From Melastoma dodecandrum (taxonomy: Eukaryota > Streptophyta > Magnoliopsida > Myrtales > Melastomataceae), in assembly GCA_029817715.1 (NCBI GenBank), contig JARUPY010000107.1, forward strand, positions 248,001 through 312,000: 64,000 nt of DNA, read 5' to 3'. The position numbers and the translations under genes are program-made. Under the pieces are notes generated by a model that did not search any database, was not told where the DNA came from, and worked only from the letters and a program-made list of their open reading frames with translations. The stretch's first letter is position 1; each line of letters begins with the position of its first letter. Shown here in pieces: positions 1 through 12,532 of this stretch.

Positions 1-452
1 CCAAAAAATCAGCGTCTCACTGTCAGATAAATGTGGTGAAATTTGGATTCGATTCATCAAGGATGAAATCCATCACGACAGTATGAAGTAAAAAAGTGTA
101 AGAGAGGAGACGAGAAAAACAGTGGAATGGCATAGAAAGGCCTAAATCAAGCAGATGGATCGACTCGATCGATCGTCGAAATTCCACAATGGCTAAGCAA
201 AATCCAGCGACATCACAAAAACTAACGAGAATTACAAAAATCAAACGTATGGAAGATCAAAGAGCACAGAAATCAGCGAAGAAATCGAAGACGGGGAACA
301 TCATCTTCATCAACCTGCAGACGAGAAGCAGGGGGAGAAAAGGAAGCAGCTGACAGCTGGTAAACAAAATGAGGCGGGGGGAATATATACGTATTCCACA
401 TAATTACTTGGGCTGGGCCGGTGATAATATTGGGCCTTTGATTAGGCCCATG
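1..452. other. Upstream region of the PPR pseudogene, no gene seen
   Basis: No reading frame here has a recognisable domain or plant codon pattern on either strand. The last part leads into the PPR reading frame and is probably its promoter and 5' UTR. I see no repeat or transposon end. Confidence 0.4.
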
Positions 453-1492
453 ATGAGCGTCCCCTCCGCGCCCCTTGTTGTCACTGTCTCTTCGGCCCTC
501 CTCAAACACTACTGTCAACGTCGACAACCCAACCACCAAGCGACACTGCTTCATGGCCTCCTGGAATCCTCCTCTTCCTCCATGGCTCAGCTCAAATCCA
601 TCCACGCCCGCCTTGTCTTCGAGCACGCACCCCCCCCTTCGCAACAGTTTCATGTACAGTACCCTGATCAGGATTATTTCGACGTCAACTGTCCCTCTGA
701 GGTTTTAGCTTTGTACCCCAGGATGGTTGGTTCGGGAGTTTCGCCTAACGAGTAAGCCGTGCCTTTTGTCCTCAAGGCGTGCAGCAGTGGGTCGCGTCAT
801 GGGTTGTTCTTGCTGTCACAGTTCTGCGTCCATAATGCGTTGATCAAGGGGTATACGAACCTTGGGTTGGTGTCGAACGCTCGCAGGGTGTTTGACGGAA
901 TTGTAGAGAGGGCTCTGGTCTCATGGAACTTGAGGGTGGGCTCGTTGGGCAGGGCTTTTCAATTGTTTGGAGAGATATGAGCGATTGGCTTGCAGCCTGA
1001 TGTGTTTACGTTGGTTGGTTTCAATACCAGCGTGTTCACAGACCATGGATCTGAGCTCTGGAATGGAAGGTTCATCCATGTTTACATTATTGTGACTGGC
1101 GTCATCACTGATTTGATTTTGAGGAATGCGCTGCTGGATATGTATGTAAAGTGCGGGTACCTGGAGTCTGCCCGATCAGTTTTTGAGAGAATGCCTGAGA
1201 AGGACGTGGTTTCTTGGACTTCCATGGTGGGCTGCTTTGCTAAACACGGTTTCCTGGGTTCGGCACATGAATGCTTCCACGAAATGCCGAACAAAAATGC
1301 GGTTTCATGGAATACACTAATTTCAAGACACATACAGAATGGGCAGTTTGTGGAAAGCTGTCAATCTCTTAAGATTCAAACTAAATGTGGTTCGGGATTT
1401 TACTAAAATGAGACTAAGCTTAAGATTATTCTTTCAGCTTGTGGTCAAATTGGGGAAGCTGTAACAGGGGAAGAAATTGATGACTATATACG
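453..1492 (+). pseudogene. PPR protein (PLS class), 5' part of a split pseudogene
   Basis: Pentatricopeptide repeat proteins of this class bind organellar RNA. The N-terminal part reads MAQLKSIHARL, typical of plant PLS-class PPR proteins. Later repeats read RNALLDMYVKCGYLESARSVF and KDVVSWTSMVGCFAKHG. The frame is broken by a stop near 753, a stop near 978 and apparent deletions, so no full protein can be made. At 1492 the gene is cut by gypsy element 1. Removing that element and one copy of its 5-bp target duplication rejoins the codons in frame with the 3' part at 18637. Residues after the junction (RKIGFELSIGLENAVMAMY) continue a PPR motif. The gene was therefore present before the insertion. 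The stops outside the insertion site show further decay before or after it. Family assignment is firm; the target RNA is unknown. Confidence 0.85.
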
Positions 1493-2525
1493 TGTTTGCG
1501 TAGAAAATGGACCACGTCGGAAATATTTGGCAATTGGACTCACAGGGAATTGTATGTGGTCGCCAGAAAGATGAATTTCAATGATAAAGGATAAAGGCTG
1601 TTACAAATTCAAAGTTTTACAGAAGTAAACGAACGCTTACAGCCATAAAAAATGAAGGAAAAATGGTGGGATGGATGATGGAGGCGTTGTAGACTTGCTG
1701 CTGGAGGTGCGACTGAGGCCGACGTCGCCTGCTGACGCTGTAGACCCGGTACAATGCGCTGTAGACTTGGTGCTGATGTCACTGCTGACGTTGTAGACTT
1801 AGTGCAGTGCGCTGTAGACTTGGTGCTGACGTCACTGCTGACGTTGTAGACTTAGTGCAGTGCGCTGTAGACTTGCGCCTCGTGAAGCAGAGTCTGGCGA
1901 AGGATGGATGCAGATGCTAAGGCATTGGATGAACACCTTAGTGACGGAGGGTTGTTGCCCCGGTTACGGTTGCTCGCTGGGACGGTGGAAGTGCTGGCGG
2001 AGGGTTGTTGCCACGGTTACGGTTGCTCGCCGGGACGGTGGAAATGCTGGCGGAGGGTTGTCACCAAAGCTACAGTTGCTCACTCTGGTGTTGAAGGTAG
2101 TGGCCAAATAACCCAGGCCGAGGTATCTACAAAAATCTAAGGGTGACGAGCAATGCAAAGCTTGTGTTTGGCTGATTAATCGTGTTTCTTCCCAAGGGGG
2201 TCAATTCCTTTTATACTGAATTTTACTTGTCCTACACGCTTCACACGTCCTCATAATGCTCCTCCAAATCGTGGCTTGATCTCAACTTCTTCTCAAGAAT
2301 CTCGGAGTTTGTTGTTTTTTTTTTTAAGAAAAATTATCCCTATGATTTTCTGGATTATGCGTTGGGATCGTGTGTTCAGGCTGTAGACTTAGCATATGCC
2401 CAAGGTATCTCATAGCGCTAACATGTTGATGCAATCTGTAGACTTAGCTCAGGCCCGCATCCTATGTTGGGCTTTTCTGGGCCCGTAGACTTAGCATAGG
2501 CCCAAGATATTCCATAGTGTCAACA
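1493..2525 (-). repeat. LTR of element 1 (3' LTR in element sense)
   Basis: This 1033-bp copy matches 17615-18631. It contains a tandem array at about 1686-1880 built on GCTGACGTTGTAGACTTAG-like units. A second array of about 57-bp units at about 1950-2060 carries CGGTTACGGTTGCTCGC and GGGACGGTGGAA. I count ten GTAGAC hexamers here, all on the plus strand (near 1689, 1740, 1761, 1793, 1814, 1846, 1867, 2383, 2438 and 2485). Confidence 0.93.
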
Positions 2526-2711
2526 TAAGCCTCTCTCTTTTTGCTTAGGTGACTTCTGTGACCTAAACATAGTTGCCTGTCTCCTGATTTAAAAGGAAAA
2601 CGTTCCGTTTCCCTCCTTTCACTTGCGACATACGTATTACTTTTCTTTTCCTCGCAGACTTGCTCCTTACGAAACCCAAGCCTTCTCCTTAGGAAAAACT
2701 TTTCACCGATC
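2526..2711 (+). promoter_or_regulatory. Polypurine tract (-) and upstream region of the antisense PMD gene
   Basis: Directly inside the LTR, the minus strand reads AAAAAGAGAGAGGCTTA up to the LTR end. This is a good polypurine tract for plus-strand DNA priming. On the plus strand, a TATA-like TTTAAAAGG near 2588 precedes the PMD start codon at 2712. The promoter role is inferred by analogy with element 2, which has a clearer TATA box in the same place. Confidence 0.55.
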
Positions 2712-5696
2712 ATGTCGAAGCTTGCTTCTTTCCAGTGGCATCAGCAACGCGCCGGCCCTTCTGGCGTTGTTCGGACCTCAGACGGCAAAGGCCTAACTCT
2801 GGGTCCCGTACTTGACCCTGCGCTTTTCCCGGACCCTATTCATCATGAATATCTCATCACAGAGCACCAAATCCCTATCTGCCGGGAGGGTTTCATCGAC
2901 CCATTTGGCTGGGAGAAGAAGAGTGGCTTCTTGTGCTTCCCCTCTGTGGAGAAAGCCCTAGTACGGGAGTGGTTCTCCCGTTGGCAAGAAAAGCTGGAGA
3001 GCAAGCTGAAAGTCTGCGGGATATGGGCCTTCCTGAAGCTTTCTTTGGTCGCCAAGCATTGCGACCCGCGGGTATGCGCCAGCCTCCTCCCCTTCTGGAA
3101 TAGTTCAGTCAACTGCTTTTACTTTCCAGAAGGCCCGATGACTATCACATTGGAGGATATTTACTTCTTGACGGAGAGTTATGTAGCTGGGACTCCCGTC
3201 CGCCTCTACCCTTTGGATAGTGACCATAATCCATCAGGATGCTCCAGATTCTGGATACAGCGACGAGGCACCTCCAATTACTCAGAGGTTGCCCTCTTTC
3301 TGCTTGGGGAAAGGCTAAATAAGTGGAATTCTTCAGTGTATGGCTGAGCAAGTACGTGTTTTGCTTTCCCGGCAAGAGGGTGCCAAAGTTGGTCTACGGG
3401 ATTGCCAACTTTCTGAGCAATGCTTCCAGCAAGGTAGCTTGGGCGCCCTTTGTATTGGGTCTTATCTACCAGAGTTTATATAGGAATAGCTCTTGTACGA
3501 GCCATTTTCCCAAATATCCGGCTGGTGGCCTTCTTTGGCTCGTGCATCTATGGGCTTGCACATGGATGCCAGGACTTACAGGTTACCAGATGCCTTCTAG
3601 TGCTATCAAGGTTGGCTATTATGGGACACACATGCTAGAGGCTTGCTGCCATAACAGGAACCAGTGGTTGCATGCTTCGATGATAGGGCACATGAAGCAC
3701 ATCATTGACGCTGGACGAGGAGAACGCCGCAACTGTGCTCCGTTTCCCAACAGCCACCCTGTTATCAAGCGCCGAAAGAAGCTGGCGTCGAGTATATACT
3801 GGGATTCTGTGTTGACCAGCAGGGACCTAGTATGCGCCACAGAGTCAGGCTTTGGTTTTGAAGCCTACAACCCCCAGCTCTGCGCAAGGCAACTGGGTTT
3901 CATTCAAAGCCCTGCAGTCCCCTTCTCCAATACTTTCAATGTCCCACTCCATATTAGGAATAGTTGCGTCCTTTCAAAGGATTCTCTTCGGGCCTCCCTG
4001 GTCCTCTTATCGCAGAAGGCAGAGCTTCAACATATGGAGTTTCCCCTTGAGAGCACTCCAGTTTATGCTACTGAAGCTTTCTCCATTCAGTGGGCGCTCA
4101 CTTTTGGAGCTCTTCGCGAAGGAATGACTTTCTTCGAGACTTCTGCTGAGCCGGACCTTTACCTGTCTGCTGACATGATGTTGAAGTCTGGTCAGAAGCT
4201 TATCACTGGTAAAGGAAGCTTTATACGCTTTAAAGCGTTTTTGTATCCCTGTTATTGGAGTATTTCCTTTTAATCTTTATGGTTGTGATTATAGATTCTG
4301 GAGATTCTTCCTCTGAGGGAAGCCCCCCTCCCCAGGCTAGTCGCTCGACTCGACGACAACAGCCTTCTGCCATGAAAGGCAAAAAACCTAAAGTCGAGGG
4401 GCAGCCTTCGGGGAAGCTTGGGAAGCGCAAGCGCGGGGCTATATCCTCGTCATCTTCTGACTCGGAGGACATCCCGATATCGAGGTTGCTGAGGCACGCT
4501 CAGCCGATCTCCCGGGGGTCCGGTTCTGGGACTCCAAGGTAGTTATTGGCTCAGTCTACGAGTCCCCTGTAGAATTTCCTCTAATCCTTTTGAGAAGCAA
4601 TAACACTTACTGATCCTTATGATGTTTGGCTTTCTTTTAGACAAGAGATGATGGCTCTGGTGCCTGTAGTTTCTCCTGCGCCAGAGACTACGATAGAGCC
4701 CGTGGAAGAGGTCAGTCTCTTTCTATTAACGTTTTCGTCCCCTGTCTTCGTTTCTAACATTTAGCATGTTTCCTTAATCTACAGGGTGTCTCTGTTTCTA
4801 GACCTCCAGTCTCGACACTTGGGGAGGAGGATGTTGTTATTATTGATGCAGAGGTTGCAACGCCGGAGGAAACAGGCGCTCCTGAAGTCAACCCATATGT
4901 TGCTGCAGCGTCAATGTCGACGACGGCGGAAGCTGCATTTTCAGAGGAGGTTGGTACCTTGGGAGCCAATCCTGATGATGTTGCGCAACCTACTGTAGCA
5001 GAAGCTGTACATTTCTCCTCCCCACCATCAAGAATGCCTGCCGGAGAGGGTACCTCAAGTGTGCCTACTGGAGAGGGTACCTCGGGCTACCTCAGCGCCT
5101 ATGATCAGCTAGTGCGGCACGTAGATCGTATCGGGGATCTTCTCCTTCTTGACAAGTTTTCTGAAGCTCAATTTAGGGAACTTCAGGGTCTGGTCGACGA
5201 AGTGGAACGCTCCCCGGCGGCCAACATCCAGATGCAGGCTGCTTGTGAAGACTTCCGGGCGCAATTCTGGACTGAATGGACAGCTTACCAAGCGGATTTT
5301 CAAGCGCTTGATGACACTACGTCCAGGATTGCCCAAAAACACCAAGCTCAGGAGGAAGAGGCATCCGACATCAAGCTACTCGAGAGTCAACGGGATGAAT
5401 TATCTTCCCAGCTTTCACAGGTGCAGAAAAAGATTAAAGAACTCTTGGGTTATGAGGCCGATCTCAAAGATCGGATCAGCACCATCGGCTCCCTGCTCGA
5501 AAATCGCCCTATCCAAGCCTCTGCTCAGCAACATCAAAACGAGCTAAAGTCCTGGTATCGCCAGCAGAACGAGCTTACTATGAAACGGACCCGTGCCAAG
5601 GTTCTTACATTCTTGTTTGTGGAGGCTGTTAGTTCATTACCACAGTCCGGCACTAGGACATTGTACCTACGAGACTTTACTCATAGAAGAGTTTAA
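2712..5696 (+). pseudogene. Plant mobile domain (PMD) protein gene of element 1, decayed
   Basis: The product resembles the aminotransferase-like plant mobile domain (MAIN/MAIL1 type), found in plant nuclear proteins and many transposons. It aligns along its length with the intact copy at 46953-50126. Shared blocks include HCDPRVCASLLPFWNSSVNC, FYFPEGPM, PAGGLLWLVHLWA, MPGLTGYQ and FEAYNPQLCARQLGFIQ. Predicted exons are 2712-4208, 4295-4538, 4641-4710 and 4785-5696, with GT donors and AG acceptors. The last exon is glutamine- and glutamate-rich and probably coiled coil. The first exon has a frameshift near 3235-3240 and an in-frame TAA near 3318, so the gene is broken. It is antisense to gag-pol and ends 127 bp short of the pol stop codon. 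The exon borders are my reading of splice sites and are not transcript-based. Confidence 0.8.
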
Positions 5697-5823
5697 TGTT
5701 AAGCGGAGTTATCCTTCCTAGGCGACCTGCATTTTTATTTTCTTGCAATCTTTTGTTTTCACTTATTCACTGTAGACAATATTCTGCGCGCACGTTCATA
5801 GGTCTACAGCTGTGTAGACGCCC

Positions 5824-8800
5824 TTAAGGTTCTTTTCTTTGCACGATCTCTTTCGCGATGCCCGGGAAGCACTTCTCCAAAGTTCTTTGGTGAGATTCCC
5901 AGATGGTCTTCTTGTATCGCTTCAAATACTTACCGTTAATTTTCAGTGGTTGCTTAGCCCCCTCGAGCATTGACAACCTATAACTATTCGTTGCATAGGC
6001 TTCAATTACCCGGTATGGTCCCTCCCAATTTGGGGACCATTTTCCTAACACTTGATCCTTAGATTTTAATGGCAACACCATTTTCCAGACCAAGTCGCCG
6101 ACGTTAAAATGTTTATGGACTACCTTCTTATTATAGTGTCGGGCTATTCTTTGCTTGTGTGCTTCTAACTTGTCTACAACCTCTAACCTCTTCTTCTCTA
6201 ATTCCTCTAGAGCTATATACATACCTTCATCTTGTAAACTTGACTGTGCAACGCGAAGCGACTTATACCTCATTTCTATGGGTAGGATCGCATCATGCCC
6301 GTAGACTAGCGCGAATGGAGTTTCTCCGGTACCTTCTCGCTTAGTGACTCTTAGAGCCCATAAGGTGTCATTTAACGCTTCATGCCATTTTCTCGGATTA
6401 CCCCCAATCATCCTTTGGATATTGTTTTTTATCAGCTTGTTAGATGCTTCAGCCTACCCATTAGCTTGTGGGTAATACGGGGTAGAGTTTGAAATTGTGA
6501 AGCCAAACTCTTCAGCGAATTCCCTCACCCTGGCATTGTAAAAGCTGTCCCATTGTCTACAACAATGTTTTGAGGAATGCCAAAGCGATAGATGATACAA
6601 ATTCGCAAGAAATCAATCACTTCGCCGTGGTCGATTTTCTTGTAGACTTGAGCTTCTATCCACTTAGTGAAGTAGTCAGTGGCTACCAAGATGAACGCAT
6701 CCCCTCGACTAGAGTGGGGGTGAATCTCTCCTATTATATCTAAAGCCCAAGTTCTAAAATGCCAAGGTTTGATTATGGGAATCAAGTCAGTCGCTGGTGC
6801 ACGAGTCGATGGGCCGTGTCGCTGGCAATCTTGACATCCCCTAGCCATTTCAATACAATTTTTCATCATTGATGGCCAATAGAACCCATGTCTCCGAATA
6901 ATCCAACACATTTTAATTCCCGATTGATGCGATCCGCAGAGTCCTTCATGGGTTTCTAACATTATCGGGGTAGCTTCTCCGAAGTCTACACACCTCAGAA
7001 GTACCCCATTGGTATCCTTCTTATAGAGGACACCATCTAGAAGGACATACGCTAGTGCCTGGACTTTAATTCGCCGTTTAACCTTTTGACTCGGGTTAGA
7101 GAGAAAATCTATGATTGGTTTTCTCCAATCTTCGTCTTGCTTCATTATGTCTATAGCCATGACATTATTTCTTGGCTACGAATGCGACTCTATTTCTATC
7201 AAATCTCCTAGGTTTACTTTCCCTCTATAACCTGAGGCGAGTTGTGCCAATCTATTAGCTACTCTGTTTTCGTCGCGGTTTATGAAATGAAAAGTTATAT
7301 TTTCAAAGCGTGCGACCAATTGTCGAATCATGTCAAGGTAAGGTCGCAACTTCTCTTGACAGGAACACTCCTCATTTATTTGGTTGATAACCAACTGGGA
7401 ATCACCCTTGATTCGAACTCGCTCTGCTTTTAACGAAAGGAGTTCTTTTAGCGCTGTTATCAACGCTTCATATTCAGTAGCATTATTGGTTGACAATTTG
7501 TGTAAACAAAAGGCCAACCTGATATCTCTGCCCATAGGGGACATTATATGAACTCCTATCCCTGTTCCGTTTCTTGTAGATGAACCATCAAACCACGCCT
7601 GCCAGATATCGTCGATTTTCTCTTCTTGATCTATCGACAGGTTTGGGTCATGATCCACTAGGAAATCAGCTAGTACCTGCCCTTTGACAGACTGCTGGGA
7701 TTTGTACCTTAGATCATACGGGGAAAGAATTAAGCTCCATTTGCTGATACGTCCAGCTAGTAATGGACTTTCGAAGAAATATTTAATTATGGGCGACTTA
7801 GACACCACGTTGACTTCGCTGTTCCCAATGTAGTGTCTAAGTTTCATTATGGCATAGAATATCGACAGGGATAACTTCTCTTTTGGAGTGTATCTAACCT
7901 CAGTCGGGGTTAGCTGTCTTGATAGATAGTAGACTGCCCTCTCGCGCCCGTCCTGATCTGTTTGCGCCAACATTGCGCCTATTGTTGTTCCAGTAGCTGC
8001 TACGTAAAGAATGAAGGGCTTTCCTTGTTGAGGGGGAATCAAAACTGGTGGATGCATTAAGTACCCTTTTAGGGCATTAAAAGCCTCTTCATGTTTTTCA
8101 GTCCATTTATACTCACTCATTCCTCTTAATAGATTAGAGAAGGCTTTTGTCTTTCCTGCGATATTCCCTATGAACCTGCGCAAGTAATTAATTCTCCCTA
8201 AAAAAGCTTGCAATTCTTTCTTATTCCTTGGTGCTGGCAGGCTCTGAATGGCTTTTACTTTGTTTTGATCAATCTCAATGCCACGTTGATGCACTAGGAA
8301 TCCTAGGAAATGCCCTGCCTTGACTCCGAAGGCACACTTAAGAGGATTCAACTTTAGTTGGTGGGTCCTCATTTTCAAAAAGGCACTTCTCAAGTGTTCA
8401 ACATGCAATTCTTCCTTCGTCGACTTGACCACTATGTCGTCGATGTAGACTTCTATTGTTTTCCCTAGATAGGCATCGAATATGGTGTTCATTGCTCGCT
8501 GATAGGTAGCCCCGGCATTTTTCAGACCGAAAGGCATTACTACCCATTCAAAAATGCCTAATGGACACCTAAACGCAGTCTTGTGAACGTCTTCTTCCGC
8601 GATGAAGATCTGGTTGTAACCCGAAAAGCCGTCCATAAAGGACATGACTTGATGGCCCGTAGTTTTGTCTATAAGGTCATCTGCGGCAGGCATAGGGTAT
8701 TCATCCTTAGGGGTAGCGCGATTTAAATCTCTGAAATCTACGCAAACTCTGATCTTTCCATTTTTCTTTAATACAGGAACGATGCTAGAGATCCATTCTG

Positions 8801-9380
8801 TATACCGTGAAGTCCTTATATATCCTGCTCGAAAGAGCTTTTTTACTTCTTCATACACCAATTGCGTTACTTCTCTAGGCATTCGTCTTGGAGCCTGTTG
8901 GACTGGTTTAAAATCTTTCTTGATAGGCAAAGTGTGTTCTACTAGCCTGCGATCTAACCCCGGCATTTCGGTGTAATCCCAAGCGAAACAATCTTTGAAT
9001 TCCTCAAGTACGCCCATAATCGCATCAAAAAATTCTTTATTTATTGATGAACTAATGAAAAGATTCCTAGGAGAAGCCTCGCTTCCCAAATTAACATTGA
9101 CCAAAGGGTCACATGGGATCATCAAGGATTCACGACCGTTGTTACCACCAAGACTAGTGGACACGGGGTTATTACAAGCATCAGGCGCTCTAAGCCCCGT
9201 CGAATTTATTGCTAAAGACGATGTAGACTGGTCTTAGAAATGTCCTTCTTTATAGACTCGGAGTCGCTGGAGGACATCAGCGACCGTCGCATTCTTCTCT
9301 TCATTCTGATCCAAAAGTTCCTTCCTTCAGGGGTCTATCGGGCTCCAACTCCGCACCATGGTTCTGCTGGCTTTCCAAGG
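5824..9380 (-). pseudogene. pol: Tat-clade pol of element 1: reverse transcriptase, RNase H, second RNase H, integrase
   Basis: This stretch encodes the enzymes that copy the element RNA into DNA and integrate it. The minus strand gives the RT core (FAWDYTEMPGLDRRLVEH, RVCVDFRDLNRATPKDEYP, EVYIDDIVVKS). It is followed by an RNase H, then an archaeal-type RNase H (AWFDGSSTRNG, NNATEYEALI, IKGDSQLVINQ). The integrase shows the HHCC zinc finger (QDCQRHGPST) and the core (WALDIIGEIHPHSSRGDAF). Compared with the intact pol of element 2, it has a stop near 9215. A frameshift lies at about 6540, right after NIVVDNGTAF, and a TAG near 6455 interrupts NG*AEA. The third integrase acid lies beyond these breaks. 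It is non-functional as written. Confidence 0.92.
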
Positions 9381-9381
9381 C

Positions 9382-10820
9382 TCATTCTTCTGCGTGGCCG
9401 TTTGTGCTTCCTTCAGCAGGTTTCTCCCCTGAATTGACTTCTTGCAGGACTTCCTCTATGTCCTTGTCAGTAAACTCATCTCCCCATCCTGTTGGAACAA
9501 TCGGGCCAGACTCTGGCTTGGGGTGCGATGTTCCGTAGTCCACAATGTAGTCGAACTTTCCGGAAGGCTGGCCTAGGGGTCCGACTGTAGGATCGCCCAG
9601 CTCGTATCGCTGATGCAGAGTAAGGTCTTTTACGGTCTTGCTCGTCTCTGCATGCAAAACACCTCTATCACAACAGGAATAACCATCAGCCTTAACAATT
9701 TCAACCTCGAAATCAAGCCATAACATTAGTTCCCTATGTAAAGTAGATGGTATAGCGGTGGCTTTATGAAGCCAGTCACGACCAAGCAAGGTGTTGAAAG
9801 TGGGAATTATGTCTATGACGAAAAAGGCAGTTTCTTTTTCCTGTCGACCCATACCTAAGTGTACCGAAAAGATTCCTAAGCATTCCGATTTCTTGCCATT
9901 GAATCCGCTTACGGCTACATCCGTTTTTATCAGGTCGCACGGCTTATATCCAAGCATTTCAAACCTGGACAACGGCAGTACGTTTATAGTGGCCCCATTG
10001 TCTACTAAGACGCGGTTCACCACAGTGCCATCAAAGGTAGCAGTGATGTACAAGGAATGCATGTGTTGCTTCATACTATCCGATGGCTTCTTAAGCCAAT
10101 GGAGTGGGAAACCCGACGGGTAAATTAAGGGACGAGGAAGAGGTGACTTACCTCTAGAAGCCTCTGTATTTTTCGCTTTGGCGAAGTCCATAGGCAAAGT
10201 GATAGCATTACAACTCACGATCACCTCTTTTCTAGGAATAACATCACTCGGTAACTCGCTCCGAAGAGGAGTATAATCGAAACTTAAGTCAGGCTCTTCT
10301 GAATGGTCCGTAGACTCGTTGCATTCGACTTCCATATTTGGTTTCTTCACGTGAAGTTGGGCATGCGGAGCGACCAACATCGGGGCAGGTCTAGGCCTTT
10401 TGGCGACGTGACTTAGATGTCTCTCCTTTTCCGGGTCTGTGGTGGTAAAGTTGTTTTACCCATAGCTTTCTGCCAATATTTCGAAGAGTTAGTCACCTTC
10501 ACCATTCTCGATTTCTTAGAATCGATGGTGGTCTGACATACCTCAACAAAGTCCTCCACGAACGGATCATATCCCACGACTGTTCGTGACGGTCCCTGTT
10601 TCATTTCCGAATTATGTAAGGGGTTTCGGGTACCTGTATTCGCATGGTAAGCTGGCTGGACCACGATCTCTCCATTCGCTGATAAGTCTACGAGCTTGAG
10701 AAAATAGCTCACACAGCATGCTGTACAGAGTTGCGTAATCAGAATCCTGTTTCGCCCGATCAGTTTACACTTCTGGCACAACAACTTCTCGTCCAAGAAC
10801 TGAGCGATCGGCGGTCCCAT
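9382..10820 (-). pseudogene. Tat-clade gag-pol polyprotein, protease region (element 1)
   Basis: The minus strand encodes a retroviral-type aspartic protease with the active-site block VDNGATINVLPLSRFEMLGY. GRDWLHKATAIPSTLHREL follows downstream. DNGA replaces the commoner D-S/T-G-A, as in element 2 and other Tat elements. An upstream cysteine-rich segment reads LCQKCKLIGRNRILITQLC and may be a metal-binding module. The frame is broken near 10400, between the upstream and protease parts. It ends in a TGA at 9382, beyond which pol continues in another frame. Confidence 0.85.
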
Positions 10821-10877
10821 TTGGATTGCTTGGGCGTCAACTTTATGTGTGCCATACCTTGGCTTAGCTTCTTTCCT

Positions 10878-12532
10878 CTATGCTTCATCGCCTCGCTGCG
10901 CTCTATCAGTCGCACTTGCTAGAGGGCGCAATTCATGGGTGTGACCATCATTTTCCTGCTTAGCTTTGTGCTGGATCAGCGAATTATCGAACTCCAATTG
11001 CCGCCTGGAGCGCTCCACAGCATGAGAGTGATGTTTGGGCGCCCTTCCTCTACCATGGGGACCACCTCTGCCCCCTCGAATCGCTGCCCTGCGTTCCAAA
11101 CTTGGTGGACTTTTGAATCCTCTTTGCGAATTATTAGGGGCGATTCGTGATCCCGGAGAACCTATTCCCATTGCCACCTCCTCAAGCGGGGTCAGATCAT
11201 ACCAGGTGTCGCCTTGATTAGCCTGCAGATACTTTCGAAAGGTGTTACACCTATCAGTAGTGTGCGTGTCGTCCATGTGCCAACAACAGAGGTTACTGGC
11301 AATTGCCTTGGCTGGGCAGGTGATTACTCCCTTATCAGCCAGTCTACGGAACAGGGCATTCGCCACCACGGTCTCTCCAGGTACTTTTGCGTCCTGCGGG
11401 GAGAAACCATTATCAGATTCTATGAGATTTATGTCTACATCAGAAATGTCAAACATGTGAATAGCGATTTCAGCATCAAATGGTTTCTCGTCAACCATAG
11501 TGACTTCGTCGACTTTAGGAAAACATAACTCTTTTGCCTCTATGAGGTCTTGAATAATGTTCCTAAAGGATAAGCAATCCTTGGTCGTGTGTGTAAACGA
11601 CCCATGCCATTTGCAAAAATTCCTAGACTTTTCTCTGTCTGTCTGGGGGGTCCTATGGCCTGGCTTTAACTTAATTCATTTTCGCTGGAAAAGCCAATCG
11701 AAGATCGCATCCGCTTTGTCGACGTCAAAAGAGTATTTCCTTTCTTCCCCTGTTTTCTGGGAAGCTTTTGCTTTGGAATTCCTTCGTGTTAATGGCTCAC
11801 AAACGGTGGCCTCCCCTTTTATGAACGCGGCCATGTCTACCTCAACAGTCTCTAGCTGATAGGTGCACGTGGACTGGGCTTCTTCCAACAATAATTGATG
11901 GTACTCAGTCGCTCTCCTGGCGAGATCGTAGAGGTCGGTGAACCTCTCCCCTTGTAATTTCTTTTTAAAAGGGATAGATAAGGCATTTAATGCCACCATG
12001 AGTTGATCTCTTTCTGGGATTGCTGGTCTACAGCGAAGCAGTGCTTTCCGCAAGCGCATCAGAAACTGTCCTGGATGTTCACCAGCGGCCTGCTTCAAGC
12101 GCATTACCTCAAAGATCGACAAGGGCGAGTCCAGGCGGGCAAATGCCTTCATAAAGCTACTCTGCATTTCTGTCCATGATGCCACCGATCCAGGGGGTAG
12201 ACTAGCGTACCATGTAAAGGCATCTCCCGTGAGGGAGTTCGGAAACAACTTTAGTTTCCAAAAATCATTTGCCACAGCTTCCCCGAGTTGATGGGTGAAT
12301 CGCGCTATATGCTCCAGAGGGGTCATTTCATCATCTCCTGAGAAACGGGTGAAATCAGGCACTCTATACCCTCTGGGTAATGGGAACTCCCTGTCGACAT
12401 ATGCCGGATAAGGACTCCTGTAGAAGTTAGGATCATCATGTCTCACGACTCCAGGTACCATCTGTTCTAGCACTTGGGCTATCGTTTCCCTCAGATTTAA
12501 TGGGGGTGGACGACCAACCGGCTCTCGTACAA
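10878..12532 (-). pseudogene. gag: Tat-clade gag, C-terminal two thirds (element 1)
   Basis: Gag forms the virus-like particle. The capsid-type region reads YPAYVDREFPLPRGYRVPDF, TRFSGDDEMTPLEHIARFTH and GDAFTWYASLPPGSVASW. A zinc-knuckle-like segment (CKWHG/HTTKDC type) lies after a frameshift near 11680, and a second Cys/His block reads CCWHMDDTHTTDRC. The reading frame joins exactly to the N-terminal part at 16800 when the insertion and one TACAA copy are removed. At least one frameshift outside the insertion means it is not functional. Confidence 0.88.

Noticed and set aside
273..653. Minus-strand frame opposite the PPR start
   Set aside because: It overlaps the PPR leader and coding start, has no domain, and has low-complexity Gly/Asp-rich sequence.
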